The translations under genes and the position numbers were made by a program. A stretch of 63,269 nt of DNA, from assembly GCA_047626155.1 (NCBI GenBank), contig JBLHRR010000014.1, positions 1-63,269 of the forward strand. The letters run 5' to 3'. Origin of the DNA: CALGLS01 sp047626155. Lineage in GTDB: Bacteria; Bacteroidota; Bacteroidia; Chitinophagales; Saprospiraceae. The notes under the pieces were generated by a model. It made no database searches. It saw only the letters and a program-made list of their open reading frames with translations, and was not told the DNA's origin. Shown piece after piece: positions 42,791-52,935 of the stretch (the first letter of the stretch is position 1; every line of letters begins with the position of its first letter).

Positions 42791-45769
42791 TTACTTACGA
42801 TAAGCGGTTGGAGATTTACCAAACAACTTGTGAAAAGCTCGGCTGAAATAATTAGGATCTCTAAAACCGGCCTTGTATGCAATTTCTGCTACATTCAAAT
42901 CTGAAGATTTCAGCAATTGCATTCCTTTTGTCAGACGAATATTTCGAATAAATGTAGTAGGCGTTTCATTTGTTAAAGCCTTCAATTTTCGGCTTAGCTG
43001 CGATTTCCCGAGGCCAACAGCGGCAGCTAGTTCATCTATAGTAAAGTTAGGGTCAGCAAGGTGGTTTATGACGGTTGTCCGTAGTTTTTGAAGAAAGCGC
43101 TCCTCTATCGTCAGCTCTTGACCTAGGGCCTTTTCAGCTACCTCCTCCGTCACCATACTCGACGGGGCAAGTCGATCCTGAAGTGCCTTACGTAAAGCAA
43201 GCAACCGTTCTAGTCGAATCATCAACTCCTCTTTATTAAAAGGCTTCATCAAGTAAGCATCTGCTCCTTTTTTCAGGCCTTGCACTTTGTCAGCCTCCGT
43301 AGCTTTAGCGGTAAGCAGTATAATAGGAATGTGACTGGTCCGATGATCCTCTTTCAAGGTCTCGGTCAATTCAAAACCATTTTTCACCGGCATTATAACA
43401 TCACTGATAATGATATCCGGTATTAACTGGAAAGCCTTCTCCATTCCTATGGCTCCATTTTCAGCCATTACAATTTGATAGAGCCCCTCCACCAATTGGG
43501 CGAGATAATAACGGATGTCTTTATTGTCTTCTACCAATAATAGTAAAGGCAATTGTGCTTCCTTCCCATCGGCCACTGAATCGTCTTCGATCTCATCTGA
43601 TGCGGTGAGTATGATATTAGTTTCGTTTTCAACATTCCAGGAATGCTCAGAAAAAGGAGCCTCTTGCTTAATGGGTAATACGACGGTCACCACCGTACCT
43701 TTCCCTATCTCACTTTCTGCCTTTATCTCTCCCCCCATGAGTTCCGCCAATTCTTTTGTCAATGCCAAACCAATTCCTGTACCTTCGTTGTTTTGATCCT
43801 TATTGGCCTCTGCCTGGTAAAAACGATTAAAGATGTGTGGCAATGCTTCTGGTGCTATGCCCTGACCAGAGTCTGCCACTTTCATAATCAGCTGTCGCTT
43901 CCCTTCTATGTTTTCTTCTTCTGCGTGGAAAATAATTTTTCCTCCTCTATCTGTAAATTTCAACGCATTGGAAAGCAAATTGTAAACGAGTTGTTGGATT
44001 TTTGTTTCATCAAAATCCATCAGCAGGATTTTCAGTTCTGTATAAAAAACGAGACGAACTTTTTTCTCTTGTGATTTACTGTAGAAGGACTCTGTTAGAT
44101 AATTTAGAAAAGAGATGATATTTGCCTGTTTCAGGAATAGTGTCAACATTCTGTTATCTACCTTTGACAAATCCAATATTTGATTGATTAGATGTAAGAG
44201 GTTTTTACTATTCCGCTCAATCAGACCGCGTCCTTCCTCCAATTTATTTTTCTCAGAAGAACTTATGGATAATTGTTTACTCTTCTCAGCTAATTCCGCA
44301 TTGATCCCCATAATTACAGTTAGGGGCGTACGAAATTCGTGGGTAATATTAGTAAAAAATCGAGTTTTCAATTCATCTAATTCTTCAAGCTTTTCTGTCT
44401 TTAATCTATTTTCAAGAATTGTATTTTCTGCAATCAAATTCTGCTTCAATATTCTTTCTTTCTCTTCTTTCAATAGCTTTGTCCGATAACCGATACTCAA
44501 GGCAAGAATACCCAGCATAAAGACCACCATCAGCATAGAAGAATTACGGAGATGCAGGAGGTAATAAATATAATCTTTGGATGAAAAACCTTCCAGAAAA
44601 GGATAAATAAAACCCCAGATTTGCAATAGTAAAAACAATACCGTCACGGGGGTAAAAGCGATAAAGAATAATTTACGTAAACTCTTATTCTCATCCTTTG
44701 CGCTGAAGGCTATTGCAAAGAAAGGAACAAAGGCTACAAAATGGCAAATCATAGCCAACTTAAAAAAGGAAAGGCTTCCCTTAAAGGAATATTGACGAAC
44801 AAAAATAAAAGTCAGAATATCCAGAACAGCAAAAAACACAATAAGATAAGGAATGATTTTTCTGGAAAGAGTGGAAGTGGCTGGATAGTTAAAATAAGTA
44901 GCTGCAAACTTCAGCAAACTAGTTGTTATTAAAAAAGTACCCAGCATAAAAACTAGGAAATGATAATCCTTCCATACTGGAAAAGGCACATACGTGTGAT
45001 AATTGTTATGAGCAAATGCAAACGCTAAGAAGGTTCCACATATCAAAGAAGTAAACTGAAGATGAATCTTTTCTCTTTCTATGAAATACAAACAAAGAAA
45101 AAATAAAAACTGTATCCCCAACATCCCAAAGAAAATGATTTTCGCTCTTGCTTCATGTAATTGACGGGGAAAAACAGAGGAAGGGTCTATATGCCACAAA
45201 GCAAATTCTTCTAAGGGAAAGTATCGATCCATGCCCTCCATCCGGATGAACACATCAATGGTATCTCCTGCCAGAACATTTACCTTTATAAAGGTGGCCC
45301 AAAAATTAAGCGGGCGATCTTCAAGACCAACCTGATCACCTGTTTGTTGATACTTAAATCTGTCTTGTCCATCTGAAATGTAAATATCCAGCTGATCATA
45401 ACTGTACAGGTCATTCCCAATTTCCGAGGATACGTGCAACAACTGTTCTCCATTAAAAATAGTACTGCCATGCAAACGCGTCTTCATCCAGTACACTTTG
45501 CCAGCCTCCGGTTTTAAGACATTCGGCGTTTTCCAATTCGATTCATTTAACTCATTTTGAACATCCCAAATGCTTAGCGAAGCTTTCTCATCTTCCAATA
45601 TTTCTATCGATTTGATTCGGTTACCCGTGAAAGGAAAAGAAGGATTGGATTCATAAAAAGCGCCGTCAAACTCATAATTTTGCAAGGAGGCAGGCTGCGC
45701 ATTTGCTTCTTGCAAAAGCATAGACAGCGGGACTAAAAAAAGAAGGAAATAAAAGTACCGTCGGCTCAT
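42791..45769 (-). CDS. 7TMR-DISM hybrid histidine kinase / receiver / AraC regulator
   Basis: One-protein phosphorelay of 992 aa: signal peptide (MSRRYFYFLLFLVPLSMLLQ), 7TMR-DISM extracellular domain (about 30-175), seven TM helices (about 185-405), a coiled segment, HisKA with His477 (NITHEFRTPLTVIMG), HATPase (DSGQGIAPEALPHIFNRFYQ and GTGIGLALTKELAELMGG), a receiver (LLLVEDNKDIRYYL, phospho-Asp in DIIISDVIMPVKNG) and a C-terminal AraC HTH pair (IDELAAAVGLGKSQLSRKLK and VAEIAYKAGFRDPNYFSRAF). It senses an extracytoplasmic ligand and controls transcription directly. Start: ATG 45769 begins the signal peptide; the 27 upstream codons look spurious. It is divergent from the dipeptidase gene, which is a plausible target. 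Confidence 0.92.
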   Translation of the reverse strand: MSRRYFYFLLFLVPLSMLLQEANAQPASLQNYEFDGAFYESNPSFPFTGNRIKSIEILEDEKASLSIWDVQNELNESNWKTPNVLKPEAGKVYWMKTRLHGSTIFNGEQLLHVSSEIGNDLYSYDQLDIYISDGQDRFKYQQTGDQVGLEDRPLNFWATFIKVNVLAGDTIDVFIRMEGMDRYFPLEEFALWHIDPSSVFPRQLHEARAKIIFFGMLGIQFLFFLCLYFIEREKIHLQFTSLICGTFLAFAFAHNNYHTYVPFPVWKDYHFLVFMLGTFLITTSLLKFAATYFNYPATSTLSRKIIPYLIVFFAVLDILTFIFVRQYSFKGSLSFFKLAMICHFVAFVPFFAIAFSAKDENKSLRKLFFIAFTPVTVLFLLLQIWGFIYPFLEGFSSKDYIYYLLHLRNSSMLMVVFMLGILALSIGYRTKLLKEEKERILKQNLIAENTILENRLKTEKLEELDELKTRFFTNITHEFRTPLTVIMGINAELAEKSKQLSISSSEKNKLEEGRGLIERNSKNLLHLINQILDLSKVDNRMLTLFLKQANIISFLNYLTESFYSKSQEKKVRLVFYTELKILLMDFDETKIQQLVYNLLSNALKFTDRGGKIIFHAEEENIEGKRQLIMKVADSGQGIAPEALPHIFNRFYQAEANKDQNNEGTGIGLALTKELAELMGGEIKAESEIGKGTVVTVVLPIKQEAPFSEHSWNVENETNIILTASDEIEDDSVADGKEAQLPLLLLVEDNKDIRYYLAQLVEGLYQIVMAENGAIGMEKAFQLIPDIIISDVIMPVKNGFELTETLKEDHRTSHIPIILLTAKATEADKVQGLKKGADAYLMKPFNKEELMIRLERLLALRKALQDRLAPSSMVTEEVAEKALGQELTIEERFLQKLRTTVINHLADPNFTIDELAAAVGLGKSQLSRKLKALTNETPTTFIRNIRLTKGMQLLKSSDLNVAEIAYKAGFRDPNYFSRAFHKLFGKSPTAYRK

Positions 45770-45919
45770 TTGGTAGAATCTGCTATAGGATATTTGATAA
45801 ATGCTTAAACAAAGATAAAAGAACATTTCATTTAAAAAGCGAATTAACATACATTTACCAAAACATCACCTACACCTCTTCTTTCGTAGTCACTGCCAAA
45901 AAAACATAAATTCAATATC

Positions 45920-47161
45920 ATGAAATTCCACTACCTCTTCTTAGCACTCCTCATTTTAATTAGCGCTTGCACTCCAAAACTGACCAAAACAATTTCACAA
46001 ACAGAAGACGAAGCAAACCTGACCAAAGCTAAAATGCTCGCTAAAAAATACATCATCGCCGATGGGCACGTTGACCTCCCCTATCGACTAAAGGTGAGTA
46101 ACTTTCGTTTTGAAAAAGAATTCATTGGCATCCCGATTCAAACAGATGAGGGCGACTTCGATTATGTCCGTTCGGTTGAAGGAGGTCTCGATGCTCCCTT
46201 CATGTCTATCTACTTACCAGCCCGTTTGCAAAAAGAACCCGGAGAATCAAAACTCCTAGCAGACTCCCTCATTGACATGGTTACCCGAATCGCCACAACA
46301 CATCCTGACAATTTTGAAATCGCTTATTGGGCCAGCGATGTAGAACGTATTTTTAAAGCAAAGAAAATAGCGCTTCCTATGGGTATGGAAAATGGCTCTG
46401 GCCTTGAAGATGACCTCAAGAACGTAGCTTACTTCAAAAAACGAGGCATCAGTTACATCACCCTCACTCACTCCAAAGACAACCTCATTTGCGATTCTTC
46501 TTACGATGAGACCAGAACCTGGAATGGACTAAGTCCTTATGGTCGTGAAGTGGTTAAAGAAATGAACAAACAAGGAATTATGGTGGACATCTCTCACGTT
46601 TCTGACAGTACCTTTTATGATGTACTCGCAATGACCGATATTCCTGTCATCGCTTCCCACTCTTCTTGCCGAAAGTACACGCCCGATTTTGAGAGAAACA
46701 TGAACGACGATATGATCCGAGCCATCAAACCAAACGAGGGTGTTATTATGATTAATTTCGGTTCTACCTTCCTCGAAAAAAGATTGCAGGACGAACGAGG
46801 TGCCCGACGAGAAAAAAGAAATGCGGTATTGGAAGAGGCTGGAGTGAAAAGCGATGACGAAGCTGCAAAACCATTGTTAGAAAAATTCGATAAAGAAAAC
46901 CCGCCTTCTTTTTCTGATGTAAAAATGGTAGCCAATCATATTGACCATGTCGTGAAATTGGCCGGTATTGATCACGTCGGTTTCGGTTCTGACTTTGATG
47001 GGGTTGGTGATTCTTTACCGACTGGGTTGAAGGATGTATCGCAATATCCGAATTTGCTTGCGGAATTGTTGAAGCGTGGGTATTCTGAGGAGGATATTGA
47101 GAAGGTTTGTTTTGGGAATTTGGCGCGGGTGTGGAAGGCGGTGGAGGGAGCTAGGGGGTAG
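45920..47161 (+). CDS. Membrane (M19) dipeptidase lipoprotein
   Basis: 413-aa zinc dipeptidase of the renal-dipeptidase family. The lipobox LILISAC places Cys17 as the lipidated residue, so the enzyme sits in the periplasm or on the outer membrane. Zinc ligands are visible: His50 and Asp52 (DGHVDLPYR), bridging Glu87 (SVEGGLDAPF), the His of MVDISHVSD and the His of VIASHSSCRKY, plus the conserved DHVGFGSDFDG loop. It hydrolyses dipeptides, sometimes with D-residues. It is 150 bp from the divergent hybrid sensor gene and ends in a perfect bidirectional terminator. Confidence 0.92.
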   Translation: MKFHYLFLALLILISACTPKLTKTISQTEDEANLTKAKMLAKKYIIADGHVDLPYRLKVSNFRFEKEFIGIPIQTDEGDFDYVRSVEGGLDAPFMSIYLPARLQKEPGESKLLADSLIDMVTRIATTHPDNFEIAYWASDVERIFKAKKIALPMGMENGSGLEDDLKNVAYFKKRGISYITLTHSKDNLICDSSYDETRTWNGLSPYGREVVKEMNKQGIMVDISHVSDSTFYDVLAMTDIPVIASHSSCRKYTPDFERNMNDDMIRAIKPNEGVIMINFGSTFLEKRLQDERGARREKRNAVLEEAGVKSDDEAAKPLLEKFDKENPPSFSDVKMVANHIDHVVKLAGIDHVGFGSDFDGVGDSLPTGLKDVSQYPNLLAELLKRGYSEEDIEKVCFGNLARVWKAVEGARG

Positions 47162-47194
47162 GGATTGTTGTTTGGAAATTTTTCTTTTTGAATT

Positions 47195-47236
47195 AAAAAG
47201 GCCAACTCATAACCAAAGTTATGAGTTGGCCTTTTT
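47195..47236. terminator. Perfect bidirectional intrinsic terminator
   Basis: A 19-bp perfect stem, AAAAAGGCCAACTCATAAC (47195-47213) with its complement (47218-47236), loop CAAA, ending in TTTTT on either strand. It separates the convergent dipeptidase and tail-fibre-like genes. Confidence 0.95.
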
Positions 47237-47328
47237 AAGGTAATTGCCATTTTAAAAACGGCATCGACAACTGGACAAAACAAAATATTTGACAAAGTCA
47301 AAATCAACAACTTTCGTTTTTTTCCGTA

Positions 47329-48615
47329 TTATTTACTTTTAAATTTCTCTTTTAGTTCCTCATTCTCTTTTTCCAATTTCTCTAAACGCTTATTCATTGC
47401 TATAAGATGAAGCGTTAATTCTTCAATCTTCTCTAGCTGCAGCATTTGTTGATCTCCTAAGTTTAGACCGTCTTTTAGTATTTCCTTTTCCGATGGAATA
47501 TTTGGAAGATGCTTATGCTTCGTAACGTATTTTTCTATTTCTGATAAAGGCATTAAATCATAACCATCCTTAAAGACATAGTCAGGAATATCCAGCTGGG
47601 TAACGCGAACCTCTCGACTCCAAACTTTTCCATCTTTTGTTACTTTAAATTTCTTTTCATAAGAGCTTTGTCCACCTAGCCCTTCAACAACTATTGCATC
47701 ATCAGTATTTCCCTGTGGACTGTATATCCTTAGAGAACCTTGTGCCTTAATTGTACCTGAATTATCAATATTACAAATCTCTTGACCATCTGGACCTAAC
47801 ATTAGGAAGGGCTTTGGTACAGCAGCGGCATCATTAGCTGCTATAGTAAGTGCCGAGCGTGAATATATGGCACCATCAGATCTTACATAAAACAATTCCG
47901 GGGCTCCATTAGCTGGATCGCCATACATTTTTATAGGGTGAGATGTTTGACCATTATAAACGGTTAAACCGTATTTTGATATCGCTTCTCCTTTTCCTTT
48001 TACATAAAATGTGGATGGAGCACTATCATCAGTATGAACAGATAATGCAGCGTTATCTTTACCTACAATACTTACCATTTTCCCTTTTTCAGCAGTTGGA
48101 CTTCTTACAAATTTCACGCTACCCGAACCTCCAGTGAATCTTAAATCATTAAAATCATGATCTGGGTATATAGACCAACGATGACTTGTATTAGAATTTG
48201 GAAAACTTGTATTGTTTAACCTCAGCTGGCCACAAGTCCCTAAATTTCCGTCAAAATAACCTGCATAAGCGTCATGATTTGTTGTTCCTTCAGGTACCTT
48301 AACATAAATGCCAAACCTTGTCCCTTCTTGAGAGCCACCGTCATCTAAACAGAGACTATAAGATGGTAGACCAAATCCATAACTTTTTGGACTTGAATTC
48401 TCTATGTACATACCAAATCGGTCTGTAGTTGTCAAAACATGCATTCTTCCGTCACTAGGCACAGCGGTAGAACCTCCAACAGAAATCCTTGAGTTGGAAT
48501 ATAAACTATTGTTTGGGGAAACCGTCCAGGATTGTGCTGTTACGAGGTTTGGGATAAGTATAAAGGTACTCATCATTAAAATCAGAGCCGCGATTCGATG
48601 TATTGCAATTTTCAT
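47329..48615 (-). CDS. Tail-fibre-like secreted protein with C-terminal coiled coil
   Basis: 428-aa protein with a signal peptide (about 1-28, ending NLVTAQ). The middle is Gly/Ser/Asn/Asp-rich beta-structure (SNSRISVGGSTAVPSDG, IYPDHDFNDLRFTGGSGSV), as in phage tail fibres. The C-terminal 90 residues (DYVFKDGYDLMPLSEIEKYV, HKHLPNIPSEKEILKDG, GDQQMLQLEKIEELTLHLIA) are the chaperone-like tail module seen in many secreted Bacteroidota proteins, ending in a heptad coiled coil that should trimerise it. No T9SS sorting domain. It starts 16 nt after the PKD giant gene, so it is co-transcribed. Confidence 0.75.
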   Translation of the reverse strand: MKIAIHRIAALILMMSTFILIPNLVTAQSWTVSPNNSLYSNSRISVGGSTAVPSDGRMHVLTTTDRFGMYIENSSPKSYGFGLPSYSLCLDDGGSQEGTRFGIYVKVPEGTTNHDAYAGYFDGNLGTCGQLRLNNTSFPNSNTSHRWSIYPDHDFNDLRFTGGSGSVKFVRSPTAEKGKMVSIVGKDNAALSVHTDDSAPSTFYVKGKGEAISKYGLTVYNGQTSHPIKMYGDPANGAPELFYVRSDGAIYSRSALTIAANDAAAVPKPFLMLGPDGQEICNIDNSGTIKAQGSLRIYSPQGNTDDAIVVEGLGGQSSYEKKFKVTKDGKVWSREVRVTQLDIPDYVFKDGYDLMPLSEIEKYVTKHKHLPNIPSEKEILKDGLNLGDQQMLQLEKIEELTLHLIAMNKRLEKLEKENEELKEKFKSK

Positions 48616-48631
48616 AATTGTTTATATTATT

Positions 48632-51600
48632 TTATTTAATGTCTATTTTTATTACTTTTTGAATTTGTCGATTTCCTCCTACGGTTAACTCTATAAAATA
48701 AATACCAGGCTGTAAGTTATTTCCATTGTAAGTGATTGTATAATCTCCTTGTTCTAGAATCTTATGGTTTTCAATTATAGCCTCTACCCTTCCTGTAATA
48801 TTATAAAGTACTAGTCGCACACTCTTTGAATCTTCAGAGGTAAAGGAATAGTTAATTAACAATTGTTCGTTAAAGGGATTTGGATAAACGTTGAATGAAT
48901 TCTCGGATATATTTTCGGTGCTTTCTTCTATCCTTTCTTTTGTTATCTTTTCTGGAATTAATTCCTCTTCTGGATTCGACGTAAGATTAGAAGGCGGATC
49001 AAGAAGCTCATCTTCATCGATTAAGCAAGGGTCTATATATGCCCAAAATTCTGTATTCGATCCAGTAATAGTAGTCTCTCCAAAAATATGAACCCCTCCT
49101 TCATTCCCATTTTTACCACCGATAAACTCAACTAAATTTCCATCACCTACATTTATATCGGTATCTTCAGTACATAACGGATCAACATTCCCTGACACAT
49201 TTATTGTAATCGCTTTTTCAGTGGTTCCTTCGCTAATTGAACCATCAATACATAAAAGTGAAGGGACTTCAGGAGCGTTAATTTCAACAGTCAGACCTGG
49301 AAAATCCTCAAGAAAGAAGTACCAGCGGTTATTCGGCCCACTAAAACTATAGGATAAAAAACCTAATGAAATAAACGAATCTCCTTCTAACTCTTCTGTA
49401 GTAAAACATACAGAGCCTTGATATATTCCAGCCTCAGAATCAATTAAGCTTATTGCTGCTATTTTATCATTTCCTGAATTCCCGTTCCTAACTTCTATAT
49501 AATAAATAGAAGGAAGTGGTTCTCCTCCCATAAAATGAGTGTTAATACTCACATCAATACAATGTCCGTCACCACATATTCCAGAAGTAGAATTGCTAGC
49601 ACTAACGGTTGGAGTTTCCTGAGAAAAAATCGAATAACGATTAGTCAGAAACTTTTCTGTACAACCTGTTGCATCCGATACTACTAACTCATACGAAGAA
49701 TTTATATTTGGATTAAATGTTACAAGTACTGGATATTTGTCCCCTGCATATGCATTATTAGGTTCGAACACCTCGCCAGAAGGTGTCCAAGAATAAGTTA
49801 GTGGCTCTATTGCCCCTGATTCAGCCTTATAGTCTTCATCTCCGGGGTTGGCGTTTGAAACGTAGATAAATCGGTTAATATGAGGGAAATCCCACGCAAA
49901 GACCTCCGTTTCTGAAGATAACACAGGCTTTTTCCTTGAAGTAAAGTTAGCATGGAGCCAAGGGTTTCCAGCGACTTCAATAGTAACATCGTCTGTTGCT
50001 ATACAACCATTTTCATCTACAACTGTAATCGTATAAGTGAAGACCCCCTGATTTCGATTCAAGGCGCTATTTAATAATAATTCTGGAGTATTGCCACCCT
50101 CAAAATGAGGATTCGTTGAAGTCCACTCAATAATCGAATTTGAACTACCACTACCATTAGTAGGAACACCAATAATGACCTCTTCACCATTACAAAGCTC
50201 TTCGTCCATACCCGCTATAGCAACTAGGCTAACATCACCTCTCCGTACTGAAACAGTTTTTTCAATACTGCATTGTCCTGACAAATCAGTTAAAGTTAGT
50301 ATGTAATAAAAAGTTTCTACTAATGGTGTCACCCACGGATTAAGAACAACGGGATCACTCATTCCAGTGGAAAACACACTCACATCCTCAAAAGATTCGT
50401 TTTTAGCAGTCCAGATATAATGATAATTCCCTGACCCACCTATATCTGATATATCTGGACCTAGCTGAACGGGATCACTACATTCCGTAAAAGAAGACCT
50501 CATAGATTCTAAAGATAACTCGATACCTAGCACTTTAACCTCAGTACTAGAAGTGCAACCTGTAGCATCTGTAATCGTTAAATTATAAATACCTGTTTCA
50601 CCTTCTTGTGGCGCCATAACTGAAGGATTTTCAAGCGAGGATGCAAACCCATTTGGTCCCACCCAAGAAAAACTATAGGGCTCTATTCCTCCTATTGCTG
50701 AATAAGCATTTGATAAATTTACAGGCAATCCTGCACAAATATATTTTTCTGTATTGAGAATTCGTGACCTAAATGGTAGAGGAATGCCTATAAGTTGTTT
50801 TTTCTTCCCTGTTAATCCATTCTGGTCAACTAAACTTACTTCAACATAAAAGTAGGATGTCAGGTTGTTGTTTTCTAAAAAATAAGGGTGTTCTTTATTT
50901 AGATAGACACACTTGAAACTCGTGGGCTCTAAAAATAAATTGTCATCAGGATAAAGTGATTGAACCGACACATTTGGATCATTAGCAAAATAAGCTGTCC
51001 ATTGAACGTTAGTGTAATTTTGGGTTCCTGGACATGGTGCCTCAACGGGTATTTGCTCGGGGACATCAAGAGGGCATCCACCTTCAGGACTTACGCTCAA
51101 ATATGGATCGCAGCCCTCTATAATAGATACTGTAGATATCTCGGGAGGGTCATCGGCTAGATTTATTCTAAAACGAGGGCTTTCTACCTCCGCATTATTT
51201 GCCATAGCGACAGAACAACAATCATTGTTTGCGGTCGTTTTATGTGCTGGCTTAAAAGTAGCCACAAGCTCTACTGAGCTGAAGGAACAAAAATCAAAAT
51301 GGGAATGACAGAGCTCAAAGGCAAAAGGATTATTTGGACAACCTGGATCCGTTTGAAAACCACCGATATCATATTCGTCATCTTCGTTACCTCCTTCTGG
51401 AAACACTCTCAACGCGATAAAGTACTCATCGACACAATCAGGAAAAGGTGATTCAGTTCCTCCACTAAAAGGATCATTCAAAATAAAAAACCAAATAGTA
51501 ACGCATTCTCCTCCCTCCAAAGTTACCGGAGTCGATGCGTTTGTTGCAAGATCTCTAATTATAACCTGTGGTGCCGCTGGCGGTGGTGGCGTAACCGAAC

Positions 51601-52750
51601 CGTCAATTGTAAAAGTAGTACTAGCTTGGTAGGTTCCCATCTGGTCTGTCGCGACAACTGTAGCCGTATAATTTCCTGCTGGTAATCCACCAGAATAGTT
51701 TAGTTGTCCTTCATCTTGTACTCCCATTGGAATAACCGCACCATTATCAACATCCAAATTAAAAATGTAATTTATGGGGTGCGTTATATTGCTGAAATCA
51801 ATATTTGCAAACAGTGTAACGGGAGTTAGCGGCTGATTATCTGTAAAAACGACTAAATCCAAAGCTGGGATTCCACCAGCAATTATAACAGTATATTCAC
51901 ATTGCGTAGTATTCCCTTCTGAATCTTCCACTTCTAGAAACCATATAAGGTTCTGACCATTATTCGCGTTCTCATCTATTGTAATGGAATGTGGTCCCAA
52001 GCCTGATAATTCATCAGGAGTCGCGTATGCACCACTTGGTGTTATCCAATTGTAAGAATAAGGAAGAACTCCTCCAGACACTGTAGGTTGTATCATTATT
52101 TGTGCACCAGCGGTGGCCGTAAAAGGTCCGTTTATTTCGCACTCTAATTCAGGGACTTCTACATTGCAATTGGGGGTACAGACAATTTCTTCATATTCAT
52201 TATATTCTCCCAGCGAATTGGTGGTTTCTAAAATTACCGTATGGCACCCTGGCTCTGTATAAATGTGTGAAGGCTCCTGTACATTTGAGAATGCACCATC
52301 TCCAAAGTACCAGAGATATTCAGTAACATTTCCTCCCGTTATATTAAATTGGAAAAAGACTTCACAATAATCGGAACCAAATTCAAAATCAAAATAGGCA
52401 GAAAATACTTCTCCATCTAGGTTAAAAGGTACGGTAGCATTATATTCAAAACCACACTCCGTTCCGGCTGGAGCAACTTCTATGAAATACTCCCCAGAGC
52501 AAAGGTTTGGGAATGAATGTACCATTGTGCCAGTAAGACCTGATTGTGTTATTACCGCTGCACTAGGGTCATCAAAGTAAGTGATGTACACATCCCATAT
52601 ATGGTTGGCAGTTTCATTCGTGAAAGCTATTTCTATTGTGCCGTCACAGGTACTTGGGTCTGTGGTGGGAGTAGAGTTTATTTCTATTAATGCGTGAGCA
52701 GGAATGGAATATAATAGAATAACCAAAATAAATCGGAAGGTTCGTAACAT
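48632..52750 (-). CDS. Giant PKD/Ig-repeat T9SS type A surface protein
   Basis: 1372-aa secreted protein: signal peptide (about 1-20, ending PAHA), a PKD-type domain near residues 120-195 (YLWYFGDGAFSNVQEPSHIY), and further PKD/SprB-like repeats (YSFSWVGPNGFASSLENPSV, TDATGCTSSTEVKVLG; YHYIWTAKNESF). The C-terminus is a type A sorting domain (FNVYPNPFNEQLLINYSF to PGIYFIELTVGG). No catalytic motif is seen; a structural, adhesive or matrix role is likely. Its start is 185 nt after the lipoprotein gene stop, and the tail-fibre-like gene follows after 16 nt. Confidence 0.85.
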   Translation of the reverse strand: MLRTFRFILVILLYSIPAHALIEINSTPTTDPSTCDGTIEIAFTNETANHIWDVYITYFDDPSAAVITQSGLTGTMVHSFPNLCSGEYFIEVAPAGTECGFEYNATVPFNLDGEVFSAYFDFEFGSDYCEVFFQFNITGGNVTEYLWYFGDGAFSNVQEPSHIYTEPGCHTVILETTNSLGEYNEYEEIVCTPNCNVEVPELECEINGPFTATAGAQIMIQPTVSGGVLPYSYNWITPSGAYATPDELSGLGPHSITIDENANNGQNLIWFLEVEDSEGNTTQCEYTVIIAGGIPALDLVVFTDNQPLTPVTLFANIDFSNITHPINYIFNLDVDNGAVIPMGVQDEGQLNYSGGLPAGNYTATVVATDQMGTYQASTTFTIDGSVTPPPPAAPQVIIRDLATNASTPVTLEGGECVTIWFFILNDPFSGGTESPFPDCVDEYFIALRVFPEGGNEDDEYDIGGFQTDPGCPNNPFAFELCHSHFDFCSFSSVELVATFKPAHKTTANNDCCSVAMANNAEVESPRFRINLADDPPEISTVSIIEGCDPYLSVSPEGGCPLDVPEQIPVEAPCPGTQNYTNVQWTAYFANDPNVSVQSLYPDDNLFLEPTSFKCVYLNKEHPYFLENNNLTSYFYVEVSLVDQNGLTGKKKQLIGIPLPFRSRILNTEKYICAGLPVNLSNAYSAIGGIEPYSFSWVGPNGFASSLENPSVMAPQEGETGIYNLTITDATGCTSSTEVKVLGIELSLESMRSSFTECSDPVQLGPDISDIGGSGNYHYIWTAKNESFEDVSVFSTGMSDPVVLNPWVTPLVETFYYILTLTDLSGQCSIEKTVSVRRGDVSLVAIAGMDEELCNGEEVIIGVPTNGSGSSNSIIEWTSTNPHFEGGNTPELLLNSALNRNQGVFTYTITVVDENGCIATDDVTIEVAGNPWLHANFTSRKKPVLSSETEVFAWDFPHINRFIYVSNANPGDEDYKAESGAIEPLTYSWTPSGEVFEPNNAYAGDKYPVLVTFNPNINSSYELVVSDATGCTEKFLTNRYSIFSQETPTVSASNSTSGICGDGHCIDVSINTHFMGGEPLPSIYYIEVRNGNSGNDKIAAISLIDSEAGIYQGSVCFTTEELEGDSFISLGFLSYSFSGPNNRWYFFLEDFPGLTVEINAPEVPSLLCIDGSISEGTTEKAITINVSGNVDPLCTEDTDINVGDGNLVEFIGGKNGNEGGVHIFGETTITGSNTEFWAYIDPCLIDEDELLDPPSNLTSNPEEELIPEKITKERIEESTENISENSFNVYPNPFNEQLLINYSFTSEDSKSVRLVLYNITGRVEAIIENHKILEQGDYTITYNGNNLQPGIYFIELTVGGNRQIQKVIKIDIK

Positions 52751-52935
52751 AACTTATTTATTTTCTAGAATTTCACGGCTGAATTTTGCTTAACAAGCGC
52801 GCTTTTCAAGGTCGGAATGATATTAATGTGCAATATTAATTAACCCTTTCTGGCATTTTTCTGAATGAGAGTAATGAAAAATAGTAAAATTGTATCTCTT
52901 GATTCTTGAGGAAATCAAATAATAATATTATTATA

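Noticed and set aside
47329..48615. Prophage, suggested by a tail-fibre-like gene
   Set aside because: No capsid, terminase, portal, integrase or lysis gene is near; the C-terminal module is common in secreted Bacteroidota proteins.
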